From Actinomycetales bacterium (GTDB lineage: Bacteria > Actinomycetota > Actinomycetes > Actinomycetales > Dermatophilaceae), in assembly GCA_016710645.1 (NCBI GenBank), contig JADJVI010000022.1:1-64000 (forward strand): 64,000 nt of DNA, written 5' to 3'. The notes below the pieces were generated by a model, which saw nothing but the letters and a program-made list of their open reading frames with translations, did not search any database and was not told where the DNA came from. The number at the start of each line of letters is the position of its first letter. Positions within the stretch are counted from its first letter, which is position 1. A program made the translations under genes and the position numbers. Shown here in pieces: positions 8,763-16,857 of this stretch.

Positions 8763-9481
8763 GCGAGCTTCACGACCACGCTACGGCGTTCGCGAGGGAG
8801 ATTTCCGAAGCCGTCTCCGCGTTCGTTGACCGCCCGGTGCCTTTCAAGGCCACGAGCAGCGGATCACGGTTTGTTGTCACCGACGACATCGGCGGGATAG
8901 TCATCCCTGTCGGCGAAGGCGGGCGTATCTCTCTCGAAGCCACCTATCGGTGCCAACTGGATGGCATTGGGCGTTACCTCAAGGTCCTGAGTTCGAAGGT
9001 TGCTGTCTTCCCGGGGAGTCGGCCCAAGGGCGACCCGCTCTTTCGTTTCGAGTATGTCCACAATCAGGCATCCGGGCTTCCAGCAGGCCACCTGCACGTC
9101 CATGCGCATCGTGACCAGTTCACTCGCATGATGACCTTGGCGGCGTTGTCTGGGGCCTCGCGTCGACAAGTTGGTCCCGACGAGGAGCTTGAGGCGGCTC
9201 GAATGTCGAGAATCCACTTCCCCACGGGCGGGCACCGATTTCGTCCCAGCCTTGAAGACGTCCTCCAGCTCATCGAGGAGGAGTTCGGGGCACGGCCTGG
9301 ACCTGCGTGGCAGGAAACCTTGCGTACGAACCGAATACGGTGGCGCCGCCAGCAGACCGGGGCCGCTGTGCGCGACTGTCCGAGCGAAGCTGTTCGCGTA
9401 CTGACGGAACTCGGCTACAGGATCGAGTGCCCCGAGGCGGGACCCGTTCCCGATCACGAGGATCGTCTGGCGGCCTACTAG
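8759..9481 (+). CDS. Uncharacterised 240-residue protein with HLHVHAHRD motif
   Basis: The frame is open from 8549, but GTG 8759 (VSELHDHATAF) is preferred because it overlaps the preceding stop and everything upstream is out of frame with the small gene. Visible features are an N-terminal alpha/beta region (1-75), the sequence FRFEY then HLHVHAHRD at 111-119, and RIHFPTGGHRFRPSLEDVLQ at 151-170, then a basic, helical C-terminus (RIRWRRQQ at ~193). The His cluster followed by a PSLEDVL segment is faintly reminiscent of TumE/DUF6516-type toxins, but at about twice their length. This is a loose resemblance, not an assignment. There is no signal peptide or membrane segment. Confidence 0.7.
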   Translation: MSELHDHATAFAREISEAVSAFVDRPVPFKATSSGSRFVVTDDIGGIVIPVGEGGRISLEATYRCQLDGIGRYLKVLSSKVAVFPGSRPKGDPLFRFEYVHNQASGLPAGHLHVHAHRDQFTRMMTLAALSGASRRQVGPDEELEAARMSRIHFPTGGHRFRPSLEDVLQLIEEEFGARPGPAWQETLRTNRIRWRRQQTGAAVRDCPSEAVRVLTELGYRIECPEAGPVPDHEDRLAAY

Positions 9482-9511
9482 GGCCGGAGCAACCCCGGTC
9501 CTGTCGTTACC

Positions 9512-10597
9512 TCACGCCGGGTATGCCGTGACCTCCGCTGCCTTGACCGTGCCCCACACCCGGACACCGGGTGCCAGTCCGAGCGCGACCACGGACGCGA
9601 CCGTGACTTCGGACGCGAGGGAGACACCCGGCATACCGAGGGGTTGCAGGTGCACCCGGGCGCGTTGTCCCGCTACCTCGACCCCCACGACGAGCAGCTC
9701 CCAGGTATTGCGCGGCGACCCCTCCGGGCGTGCGGGATACAGCGCCACCGCGCTGGGCGCGAAGGCCACCCACGACTCGCCGCGATGTTCGTGCGGCGCC
9801 GCGACGACTCGGCCCCACGAGGTCTGCACGGTGGTGCCGTCGAGGGCGTGACCGGCATACAGGTTGAGGCCGACGACCTGGGCGACGTAGGGCGTGCGCG
9901 GGCGGGCGATGACCTCCGCGGGCGTGCCCTGCTGGACGACTCGTCCGGCGTCGAGGAAGACCAACTCGTCGGCAAGGGTGAGCGCGTCGAGCGGGTCGTG
10001 GGTGACCAGCACCGTCGCGCCGGCGAAGCTGGCCAACCGGTGGTGGAGCGTGGCCCGCACGAGCGACCGGGTGTCGGGATCGAGGGCGGCGAGGGGTTCG
10101 TCGAGCAGCAGCAACGCGGGGTCCGTCGCCAGCGCGCGGGCCAGCGCCACCCGCTGGGCCTGCCCGTTCGACAGCTCGCGGGGGCGCCGGTCGGCGAAAT
10201 CGGCGATCCCGAGGGCGGCGAGTTCGGCACGGGCGCGGGCGGTGGCGGAAGCCCGGGACTGGCCGCGCGATCGCGGCCCGAAGGCGACATTGGCCAGGAC
10301 GGTGAGATGCGGGAAGAGCAGGTGGTCGGCCACGACGAGCCCAGTATGCCGTTCGCTCGCCTCCCGCTGCCGGCGACCGTCGGCCCACTGCTGGCCCGCC
10401 ACACGGACATGGCCGTCGCGCACCGGGATCAGGCCCGCGAGGGCATGCAGGGCGGTGGTCTTGCCCGACCCATTGGGACCGAGCAACGCGACGACCTGGC
10501 CGGCCCGGGCGCACACCTCGGCGTCGAGAGTGAAGGCGCCGCGATCGGCGACCACGTGCCCGTCGAGGTATGCACCCTCTGACAGGACATCGCTCAT
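9512..10597 (-). CDS. modC: Molybdate ABC transporter ATP-binding protein
   Basis: ATPase of the ModABC molybdate importer, 361 residues. Walker A is GPNGSGKT (about residue 40), signature LSNGQ, Walker B LLLLDEPLAALD, then the H-loop VTHD. The C-terminal ~120 residues form a TOBE/Mop-like region. ATG 10597 overlaps the modB stop (ATGA at 10597-10594), which fixes the start. It is the last gene of the leftward operon regulator-modA-modB-modC and converges on the 8759 gene with a 30-base gap. Confidence 0.9.
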   Translation of the reverse strand: MSDVLSEGAYLDGHVVADRGAFTLDAEVCARAGQVVALLGPNGSGKTTALHALAGLIPVRDGHVRVAGQQWADGRRQREASERHTGLVVADHLLFPHLTVLANVAFGPRSRGQSRASATARARAELAALGIADFADRRPRELSNGQAQRVALARALATDPALLLLDEPLAALDPDTRSLVRATLHHRLASFAGATVLVTHDPLDALTLADELVFLDAGRVVQQGTPAEVIARPRTPYVAQVVGLNLYAGHALDGTTVQTSWGRVVAAPHEHRGESWVAFAPSAVALYPARPEGSPRNTWELLVVGVEVAGQRARVHLQPLGMPGVSLASEVTVASVVALGLAPGVRVWGTVKAAEVTAYPA

Positions 10598-11397
10598 CGT
10601 GCCCACCGTCCGCGCAGTGCGCCGAGGACGACGACACACACGACGAGCATGGTGACCGACAACGCGATGGCCGCCTGCGGATCGGATTCCAGGGCGGTGT
10701 AGACCGCGAGCGGCGCGGTCTGGGTCGTGCCGGTGAAATTGCCCGCGAAGGTGATCGTCGCGCCGAATTCACCCAGCGCCCGCGCCCAGGCCAACGCTGC
10801 GCCAGCGGCGACCCCGGGCCAGGCCTGCGGCAGAGCGACCCGGGCGAAGATGCGCCACGGCGAGGCGCCGAGAGTCGCCGCCACCTCGTCGTAGCGCACG
10901 TCGACCCCGCGCAGCGCCCCCTCGACCGCGACGACGTAAAACGGCATCGCGACGAAGATCTCGGCCAGCACCACGGCGACCGTCGTGAACGGCACCTGCC
11001 AGCCGAACGCCTCAAGCAACGGTCCGCCAACGACGCCGCGCCGGCCGTAGGCCATGAGCAAGGCGACGCCGCCGACGACCGGCGGCAACACCAGGGGCAC
11101 GGTCACGACGGCCCGGACCCAGCTCGTCGCGCGGTGGCGCGAGCGGGCGAGCAGCCAGGCCAGCGGTGTGCCGAGCACCAGCGAGACGACCACGGTGATC
11201 GTCGTCGTGACCGCCGACAGCCGCAGCGCCGCACCCACCCCCGGAGCGCTGAGATGGCGCGGCAGCTGCGCCCATTCGACCCGGGCCAGCAGCGCGAGGA
11301 TCGGCACGACGATCAGCGCGAGCGCCAACCCGGCCGGGACCAGGAGGACCGCGCGCCCCCCGAGGCGCGCGGTCCCCTGGTCCCGGCCGGGGGTCAC
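10594..11397 (-). CDS. modB: Molybdate ABC transporter permease
   Basis: 267-residue membrane permease with about five or six hydrophobic segments and the EAA loop that docks to the ATPase (EVAATLGASPWRIFARVALP, followed by LGEFGATI, the ModB/CysT signature). It overlaps modA upstream by four bases and modC downstream by four bases, so all three are translationally coupled. Confidence 0.92.
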   Translation of the reverse strand: MTPGRDQGTARLGGRAVLLVPAGLALALIVVPILALLARVEWAQLPRHLSAPGVGAALRLSAVTTTITVVVSLVLGTPLAWLLARSRHRATSWVRAVVTVPLVLPPVVGGVALLMAYGRRGVVGGPLLEAFGWQVPFTTVAVVLAEIFVAMPFYVVAVEGALRGVDVRYDEVAATLGASPWRIFARVALPQAWPGVAAGAALAWARALGEFGATITFAGNFTGTTQTAPLAVYTALESDPQAAIALSVTMLVVCVVVLGALRGRWAR

Positions 11398-12155
11398 TGG
11401 CCGAAGCCCGCCGCCCGATAGGCGGCCTTCGCCGTCGCGTCGGTCAGCGCCTGGGCCAGTTCGGCGACGCCAGGGTTGTCGGTGAGCTGGACCAGCGCGT
11501 AGGTGACGGACACGGCATACCGGCTCGGGAGGGGTATGCCGGTCACCGCACCCGCGGCGGCCACGACGTCGGAGTGGTAGATGAGCCCGGCATCGGCCTC
11601 GCCGAGGCGCAGTTTGGCGAGGGTGGCCTTGGCGTCGATCTCGCGGGAGACGATGTGCGCGGTCACCCCGGCGCTGGCCAGGGCGGTGTCGGCAGCCTTA
11701 CCGCAGGGAGCGGTGCCGACGCAGAGCACGACCTTGACGTCCGGGCGGGCGAGGTCGACCAAGCCGCTCACCTGGGCCGGGTTGTTGGCGGGAGTCGCGA
11801 TCTCGAGGGCGTTCTCGGCGAACGTGATCGGCGGGTGGGTTGCGGTCATCGCTGTCGGCAGCTGGGCCACCGCGTCGGTGCCTGCGAGCGCGATGAGGTC
11901 GGCAGGTGCGCCTTGGACGACCTGCTGGACGAGGGTGGTGCTCGATCCGTAGCTCACCCGCACCGTGCTGCCGGGGTGGGCCTGCTCGAAGGTTTTGGCC
12001 AGCGCATTGACCGGCTCGGTGAGCGAGGCGGCGGCAAGGACGGTGATGGTTCGACTCGCCGGGGCGGTGGCCGTCGAGGGGGTAGCCGGTGCGGAAGAAC
12101 ACGACACCGTCGTGGCTGCCAAGAGCGTGGCCAGAGCGACGCGGATGAGCTTCAC
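11394..12155 (-). CDS. modA: Molybdate-binding lipoprotein
   Basis: Periplasmic-type substrate-binding protein, here a probable lipoprotein. The hydrophobic signal VKLIRVALATLLAATTVS ends at Cys19; the lipobox (TVSC) is slightly atypical. Mature motifs ITVLAAASLTEPV, YGSSTTLVQQV and AGLIYHSDV are typical of ModA. GTG 12155 overlaps the stop of the upstream regulator (GTGA), so the longer open frame to 12278 is not used. An inverted pair of the dispersed 10-mer (11513-11541) is embedded near the C-terminus, read as GIPLPSRYAV. Confidence 0.92.
   Translation of the reverse strand: MKLIRVALATLLAATTVSCSSAPATPSTATAPASRTITVLAAASLTEPVNALAKTFEQAHPGSTVRVSYGSSTTLVQQVVQGAPADLIALAGTDAVAQLPTAMTATHPPITFAENALEIATPANNPAQVSGLVDLARPDVKVVLCVGTAPCGKAADTALASAGVTAHIVSREIDAKATLAKLRLGEADAGLIYHSDVVAAAGAVTGIPLPSRYAVSVTYALVQLTDNPGVAELAQALTDATAKAAYRAAGFGQ
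11513..11541. repeat. Inverted pair of the dispersed 10-mer inside modA
   Basis: CGGCATAC (11513-11520) and GTATGCCG (11534-11541) face each other across 13 bases, so the mRNA could form an 8-bp hairpin within the coding sequence. Confidence 0.7.
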
Positions 12156-12547
12156 TGCGGGATGCCGACGATGACATTGGTGGCCTTCACCGAGGCAATG
12201 GCGACCGAACCGACTTCCAGGCCAAGGGAATCCACGGCTTCGCGGGACATCAGCGACACCACCCGGAACGGCCCGCACTGCAGCTCCACCTGCGCCATGA
12301 CGGTGTCCTTGAGTACCCCGGTGACGATGCCGCGCATCCGGTTGCGGGCCGACTCGTCACGCACGGGTCCGGGCGCGACCGGGTGGGCCAGCGACTGGGC
12401 GAGCGCCGCGAGCTCGACGCCGTCAACGACCATTCGCCCGGCCTGGTCGGCGCGCGCGGCGATGCGGCCGGAGTCGACCATCCGGCGCAGCGTGTCGTCG
12501 GAGACACCGAGCAGCTCAGCAGCCTCGGCGATCCGCAATTGCGTCAT
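12152..12547 (-). CDS. HTH-Mop domain molybdate-responsive regulator
   Basis: 131 residues in two parts: an excisionase/MerR-type helix-turn-helix (IAEAAELLGVSDDTLRRMVDSGRI, ~5-28) and a Mop/TOBE molybdate-binding domain (from ~MRGIVTGV to the C-terminus, ~70-130). The architecture is that of a compact ModE-like regulator, and its place at the head of the modABC operon supports control of molybdate uptake. ATG 12547 starts the HTH directly; an upstream ATG at 12565 is possible. It diverges from bioA across 58 bases, so one short region holds both promoters. Confidence 0.85.
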   Translation of the reverse strand: MTQLRIAEAAELLGVSDDTLRRMVDSGRIAARADQAGRMVVDGVELAALAQSLAHPVAPGPVRDESARNRMRGIVTGVLKDTVMAQVELQCGPFRVVSLMSREAVDSLGLEVGSVAIASVKATNVIVGIPQ

Positions 12548-12605
12548 AGCGCTCGACGTTAGCACCGCAACTGCGTCACCGTTCCCGGTCGGGCAGACTG
12601 GGGGC

Positions 12606-13976
12606 GTGAACGACCCGCGCCTGGAGGAGTTGCTGGCCTACGACCGGGCGCACCTGTGGCACCCCTACTCCTCGGCGCTCACCCCGCAGCACCCCTACCT
12701 CGTCGAGTCGGCATCGGGTGTGCGGCTGCGGCTTCGCCTGCCCGACGGGTCCCGCCGCGAGTGCATCGACGCCATGTCGTCCTGGTGGTGCGCGATCCAC
12801 GGGTATGCCGTGCCCGAACTCGACGCCGCGGCCAGCGCCCAGCTCGAGCGGATGTCGCACGTGATGTTCGGCGGCCTCACCCACGAGCCAGCCATCGCGC
12901 TGGCCAGGCGGCTGGTCAACCTGGCCCCACGGCATACCGAGGCGGGAGTGGTGAGTGGCCTGCGAGCCGACGCTGCCGATGGCACCGGCCAATCCCCGCT
13001 CCAGCACGTGTTCTTCGCCGACTCCGGGTCGGTGTCGGTCGAGGTCGCCATGAAGATGGCGCTGCAGGTGCACGTCGCGGAGGGCACTGGCAAGCGGCGG
13101 TTCTTCACCATCCGCGGCGGCTATCACGGCGACACCTTCTCGCCGATGTCTGTCACCGACCCCGACGGCGGGATGCACTCACTCTGGCGCGGCATCCTGC
13201 CCGAGCACCTCTTCGCCCCACACCCACCGGCGCCCGATGCCTCGGCCGCGGATCTGCTTGCCTGGGAGGCGGATACGCGCGCGCTGTATGCCGTGCACGC
13301 CCACGAGATCGCCGCGGTGATCCTCGAACCCATCATGCAGGGCGCCGGCGGGATGACCTTCCACGACCCACGAGCAGTGCAGGTGCTGGCCGAGATCGCC
13401 CGGGAGAGTGGGGCATTGGTGATCTTCGACGAGATCGCGACCGGGTTCGGGCGCACCGGCACCATGTGGGCCGCCGAGGCCGCGGGCGTGGTGCCCGACA
13501 TCATGTGCGTGGGCAAGGCGCTGACCGGCGGCTATCTCACCCTCGCTGCCGTGCTCTGCACCACCGACGTCGCCGAGCGGGTCAGTGGCGGCGAGGCCGG
13601 GGGCCTCATGCACGGTCCGACCTTCATGGCCAACCCGTTGGCCTGCGCCATTGCCGGAGCCAGCCTTGATCTGTTGGCTCGAGATCCGGAGTTGAGCGCG
13701 GTGGCTGGCCTGGAGCGCGGCCTCGCTGAGGGGCTGGCCCCTGCGCGCGATCTCGGGTCGGTGCGCGATGTGCGGGTGCGCGGCGGGGTCGGGGTCATCG
13801 AGTTGCGGGAGCCGTTGCGCGGCAGCGAGATTGCCGCGTATGCCGTGCAGCGCGGGGTCTGGGTGCGGCCGTTCCGCAACCTCGTCTACACCATGCCGCC
13901 CTACGTCACCTCAGACGAGGATCTGGCGACGCTGACCGAGGTGCTGGTCCACGCTGTCGCCACGGTGCACGGCTGA
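12606..13976 (+). CDS. bioA: Adenosylmethionine-8-amino-7-oxononanoate aminotransferase
   Basis: BioA transfers the amino group of SAM to KAPA to give DAPA, a PLP-dependent step of biotin synthesis. The 456-residue protein starts at GTG 12606 (VNDPRLEELLAYDRAHLWHPYSS, the family N-terminus). It shows SWWCAIHGY, HVFFADSGSVSVEVAMKMALQ, RGGYHGDT, the PLP region IFDEIATGFGRTG and the Schiff-base Lys304 in VGKALTGGY. Much of the upstream open frame overlaps the mod operon antisense and is ignored. Confidence 0.95.
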   Translation: MNDPRLEELLAYDRAHLWHPYSSALTPQHPYLVESASGVRLRLRLPDGSRRECIDAMSSWWCAIHGYAVPELDAAASAQLERMSHVMFGGLTHEPAIALARRLVNLAPRHTEAGVVSGLRADAADGTGQSPLQHVFFADSGSVSVEVAMKMALQVHVAEGTGKRRFFTIRGGYHGDTFSPMSVTDPDGGMHSLWRGILPEHLFAPHPPAPDASAADLLAWEADTRALYAVHAHEIAAVILEPIMQGAGGMTFHDPRAVQVLAEIARESGALVIFDEIATGFGRTGTMWAAEAAGVVPDIMCVGKALTGGYLTLAAVLCTTDVAERVSGGEAGGLMHGPTFMANPLACAIAGASLDLLARDPELSAVAGLERGLAEGLAPARDLGSVRDVRVRGGVGVIELREPLRGSEIAAYAVQRGVWVRPFRNLVYTMPPYVTSDEDLATLTEVLVHAVATVHG

Positions 13977-14005
13977 GGAAACCAGTCAGGCGCCGTCAGG
14001 CGTGG

Positions 14006-14359
14006 TCAGGAGGACGCGTCGTCGGCCGTCGTGTCGACACTGCCGCCGCCCAACGGCATACCGTCAGCAATGGCGCGCAGCGCCGCGAGGTGCTCCTGCA
14101 AGGCCACCGCGCCGGTCTTCGACAGGCGCAACCAAGTGCGCGGGCGCTTGCCGACATAGCCCTTCCTGACCACGACATAGCCGGCGGCTTCCAGGATCGT
14201 CACCTGCTTGGAGAGCACCGAGTCGCTGACCTGCACGGCGTCGCGCACGGCGGCGAACTCCGCCTCATCGGCCTGCGCCAACGCCGCGACGATCGAGAAC
14301 CGCACCGGCGCGTGAATGACCTCGTCGATCCGAAACCTGGCGTGCTGGATGTCGGTCAT
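14006..14359 (-). CDS. Winged-helix transcriptional regulator
   Basis: 117 residues of the short winged-helix type (PF13601-like): HAPVRFSIVAALAQADEAEF, the recognition helix region VSDSVLSKQVTILEAAGYV and a basic wing VRKGYVGKRPRTWLRLSKTG. Such proteins usually repress a neighbouring membrane-protein gene. ATG 14359 overlaps the stop of the membrane protein gene upstream (14356-14358), so both are made from one mRNA. The dyad at 14846-14872, in front of this operon, is the obvious candidate operator. Confidence 0.85.
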   Translation of the reverse strand: MTDIQHARFRIDEVIHAPVRFSIVAALAQADEAEFAAVRDAVQVSDSVLSKQVTILEAAGYVVVRKGYVGKRPRTWLRLSKTGAVALQEHLAALRAIADGMPLGGGSVDTTADDASS

Positions 14360-14796
14360 CGTGCCGCGCGCCGGATCATCACCGCAGCGGCCCAGGCAGG
14401 CAGCGCGACGAGCAAGCAGTAGGGCAGGAAGACCGCTGCCGACAGCCAGGGCCGGGTGAACGAGAACCACATCACGCCGATGACATAGAGGGTCATCGTC
14501 GCGCCGAGCCCCCAGGTGTAGATCCGCTTGAAGCCCCGCGGGGTCGACCGAGCCCGCCGCTGGATGGCGACGAGCAGGGCGATCACGGCGGCATAGCCGG
14601 CCACGCTGAACGAAAAGCCCATCGGGCTCTCGTGCGAGAGGGTCCACCAGCTCGCGGCCAGGATGCCGGCCACCGCCGCGCCCAAACCGAGGAGGTATGC
14701 CGTGAGGGTGCGCACGTCTGCGGGGCTGACGACCCGGACGCTCGATGCCTGCGCCAGCGCTGCTGCGGCCTGGGCGGGGGTGATCTGCTCATTCAT
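14356..14796 (-). CDS. Four-helix membrane protein co-transcribed with the regulator
   Basis: 146 residues with four predicted membrane helices (about 32-52, 60-78, 98-115 and 120-140) and a polar N-terminus. ATG 14796 follows a good AGGAG site at a suitable distance. Family unrecognised beyond the common pairing of a small integral membrane protein with a PF13601-type regulator. The function is probably revealed by what the regulator senses, which the sequence does not tell. Confidence 0.75.
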   Translation of the reverse strand: MNEQITPAQAAAALAQASSVRVVSPADVRTLTAYLLGLGAAVAGILAASWWTLSHESPMGFSFSVAGYAAVIALLVAIQRRARSTPRGFKRIYTWGLGATMTLYVIGVMWFSFTRPWLSAAVFLPYCLLVALPAWAAAVMIRRAAR

Positions 14797-14845
14797 GGTG
14801 TGCTCCTGGGGAGAGTCGGGCGAATCCGATGTCCTGACCATAGAC

Positions 14846-14872
14846 AACTACTTTCCAGTTTGGCAAATAGTT
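14846..14872. promoter_or_regulatory. Candidate operator between the regulator operon and bioF
   Basis: An AT-rich imperfect palindrome, AACTACTTTCCA then TTGGCAAATAGTT, matches at about 10 of 12 arm positions (AACTA.TT.CCA). It stands out from the high-GC surroundings and lies between the divergent 14796 gene and bioF. Autoregulation by the winged-helix protein is the simplest reading; influence on bioF is possible. Confidence 0.55.
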
Positions 14873-14924
14873 TCCCAACGACACCACGCACGCCGTGTCC
14901 ACGCCAGGTGGGAGGATCACTGCC

Positions 14925-16043
14925 GTGACTGCCTTCCAGGACTGGCTCGCCGCCGCCGCGCAGCGCCGCCGTGAGCTCGGACTGGTCCGCTCGACGCCTG
15001 TCATGGACCCCGCCAACCCGATGCTCGATCTGGCCGGCAACGACTATCTCGGCCTGCGCACCCACCCCGCCGTCATCGCGGGCGCGGTGGCGGCGGCCAC
15101 GGCATACGGCGGTGGGGCGGGAGCGTCGCGGCTGGTGACCGGCACCCTCCCCGTCCACGCGGAACTCGAAGCCGCCCTGTGCGCGCTCACCGGCGCGCCG
15201 GCCGGACTGGCCTTCTCGACCGGGTATGCCGCCAACCTGGCCGCAGTCACGGCCCTCACCGACGCCGACACCCTCGTCGTGTCGGACGCCCACATCCACG
15301 CCTCGCTGGTCGACGCTGCTCGCTTGGCTCGGGCGCAGGTTGTCGTCGCGCGTCACAACGACGTGGCGCACGTCGCCGAGCTGCTTGCCGAGTCCCGGCT
15401 GCCACGGGCGATGGTCCTCGTCGAGTCGGTCTACTCGGTGCTCGGTGACGCCGCCCCGCTCGCCGAACTACTCGAGGTATGCCGTGCCCATGGCGCCGTC
15501 CTGCTCATCGACGAGGCGCACGGGATCGGGGTCACCGGCGACCGCGGCCAAGGCAGCGCTGCTGCCCTGGGGATCAGCGCCGACCCGCTCGTCGTCATCA
15601 CCCTCACGCTGTCCAAATCGCTTGCCTCGCAAGGCGGCGCGGTGTTGGGTTCGGCCGAGGTGCGCGACCACCTGGTCAACACCGCCCGGCCGTTCATCTA
15701 CGACACCGGCCTGGCTCCTGCCGCCGCGGGTGCTGCGTTGGCAGCGCTCGAGCTGCTGGGCGAGCACCCCGAGATGGCGGCTGCGGTGCGGCGCAACAGC
15801 GCCCTGCTCGCCGACGCGTGCGGCGTCGAACCCCCGGCCGGTGCGGTGCTGTCGGTCGCGATGCCTGGTCCCCACGAGGCTCTGGCGGCCGTCGCGACCG
15901 CGGCGGAGCACGGCATACGGATCGGGTGTTTCCGCCCTCCATCGACCCCCGATGGCACCTCCCGGCTGCGTCTGACCGCGCATGCCGACCATGACGATCT
16001 CGACGCGGCGTGCCTGCTGCTCAAGGAATTGACCCGTGGCTGA
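14925..16043 (+). CDS. bioF: 8-amino-7-oxononanoate synthase
   Basis: BioF condenses pimeloyl-thioester with alanine (PLP-dependent) to give KAPA, the substrate of BioA. The 372-residue protein shows NDYLGLRTHP, GGAGASRLVTGT, FSTGYAANLA, LIDEAHGIGVTG and the PLP lysine K231 in TLSKSLASQGG. GTG 14925 has GGAGG nine bases upstream and is preferred over GTG 14895. The stop overlaps the bioD start. Confidence 0.94.
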   Translation: MTAFQDWLAAAAQRRRELGLVRSTPVMDPANPMLDLAGNDYLGLRTHPAVIAGAVAAATAYGGGAGASRLVTGTLPVHAELEAALCALTGAPAGLAFSTGYAANLAAVTALTDADTLVVSDAHIHASLVDAARLARAQVVVARHNDVAHVAELLAESRLPRAMVLVESVYSVLGDAAPLAELLEVCRAHGAVLLIDEAHGIGVTGDRGQGSAAALGISADPLVVITLTLSKSLASQGGAVLGSAEVRDHLVNTARPFIYDTGLAPAAAGAALAALELLGEHPEMAAAVRRNSALLADACGVEPPAGAVLSVAMPGPHEALAAVATAAEHGIRIGCFRPPSTPDGTSRLRLTAHADHDDLDAACLLLKELTRG

Positions 16044-16758
16044 CCCGATGTCGCTGCCGTCGGTCGTCGTCGTCACTGGCACCAGCACGGGGGTCGGCAA
16101 GACGGTCGCGACCGCCGCGCTGACGGTCATGGTGCGTCGTCGTGGCGCGCGCGTTGCGGTGGTCAAGCCCGCGCAGACCGGCGTGCTGCCCGGCGAACCG
16201 GGCGACCTCGACGAGGTATGCCGTCTGGTCGGCGACGACGCGCAGGTCACCTATCGGGAGTTCGTGCGGCTGCCCGATCCACTCGCGCCGTCGGCCGCCG
16301 CTCGACGCATCGGCGTCACCCTGGATCCGATCGCTCTGCGCGCCAAGGATATTCGCGCGCTCGCTGGTGACCACGATGTTGTGATCGTCGAAGGCGCTGG
16401 CGGCCTGCTGGTCGAACTCGACTCTCGCGGAGGCACTCTCGCCGACCTTGCGGTGGCGCTGCGCTATCAGGGCACCAGCGTCGGGGCGGTCATCGTCGCG
16501 GCTCCCGGCCTTGGCACGCTCAACCACACCGCGCTCACCGCGCAGGCGCTGCAGCAGCGCGGCATACCGGTCATCGGGGTGCTCGTCGGCACCTGGCCTC
16601 AGCCGCCGGACACCCCCGACCTGGCCATGCAGGAGAACCTCGCCGACCTCCCGCGGGCCGCCGGAGCCCCATTGCTGGGCATCCTCCCCGACGGCGCGGG
16701 TCGTCTCGACGCAGGCGCCTTCGCGGCCTCCGCTCACGAACGGCTCTCAATTTCCTGA
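16036..16758 (+). CDS. bioD: Dethiobiotin synthetase
   Basis: BioD closes the ureido ring of DAPA with CO2 and ATP. The 240-residue P-loop protein has TGTSTGVGKT (14-23), KPAQTG (about 46-51), and VEGAGGLLVEL. GTG 16036 overlaps the end of bioF by eight bases; coupling is clear. With bioF this forms the second half of the biotin pathway; no bioC/bioH-type pimelate genes occur in the window. Confidence 0.94.
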   Translation: MADPMSLPSVVVVTGTSTGVGKTVATAALTVMVRRRGARVAVVKPAQTGVLPGEPGDLDEVCRLVGDDAQVTYREFVRLPDPLAPSAAARRIGVTLDPIALRAKDIRALAGDHDVVIVEGAGGLLVELDSRGGTLADLAVALRYQGTSVGAVIVAAPGLGTLNHTALTAQALQQRGIPVIGVLVGTWPQPPDTPDLAMQENLADLPRAAGAPLLGILPDGAGRLDAGAFAASAHERLSIS

Positions 16759-16857
16759 TTCAGCTGTGCAATAGGTCGCAGGAGCAATGCGGACTCACCT
16801 GGTTTCGACACCATAGCCGTTGACAACCGTGCCCTCTCCCCCCGTGCAGGTGCGAAA

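Noticed and set aside
9482..9511. Terminator between the 8759 gene and modC
   Set aside because: Only a weak GGACC/GGTCC-type pairing with mismatches; not convincing.
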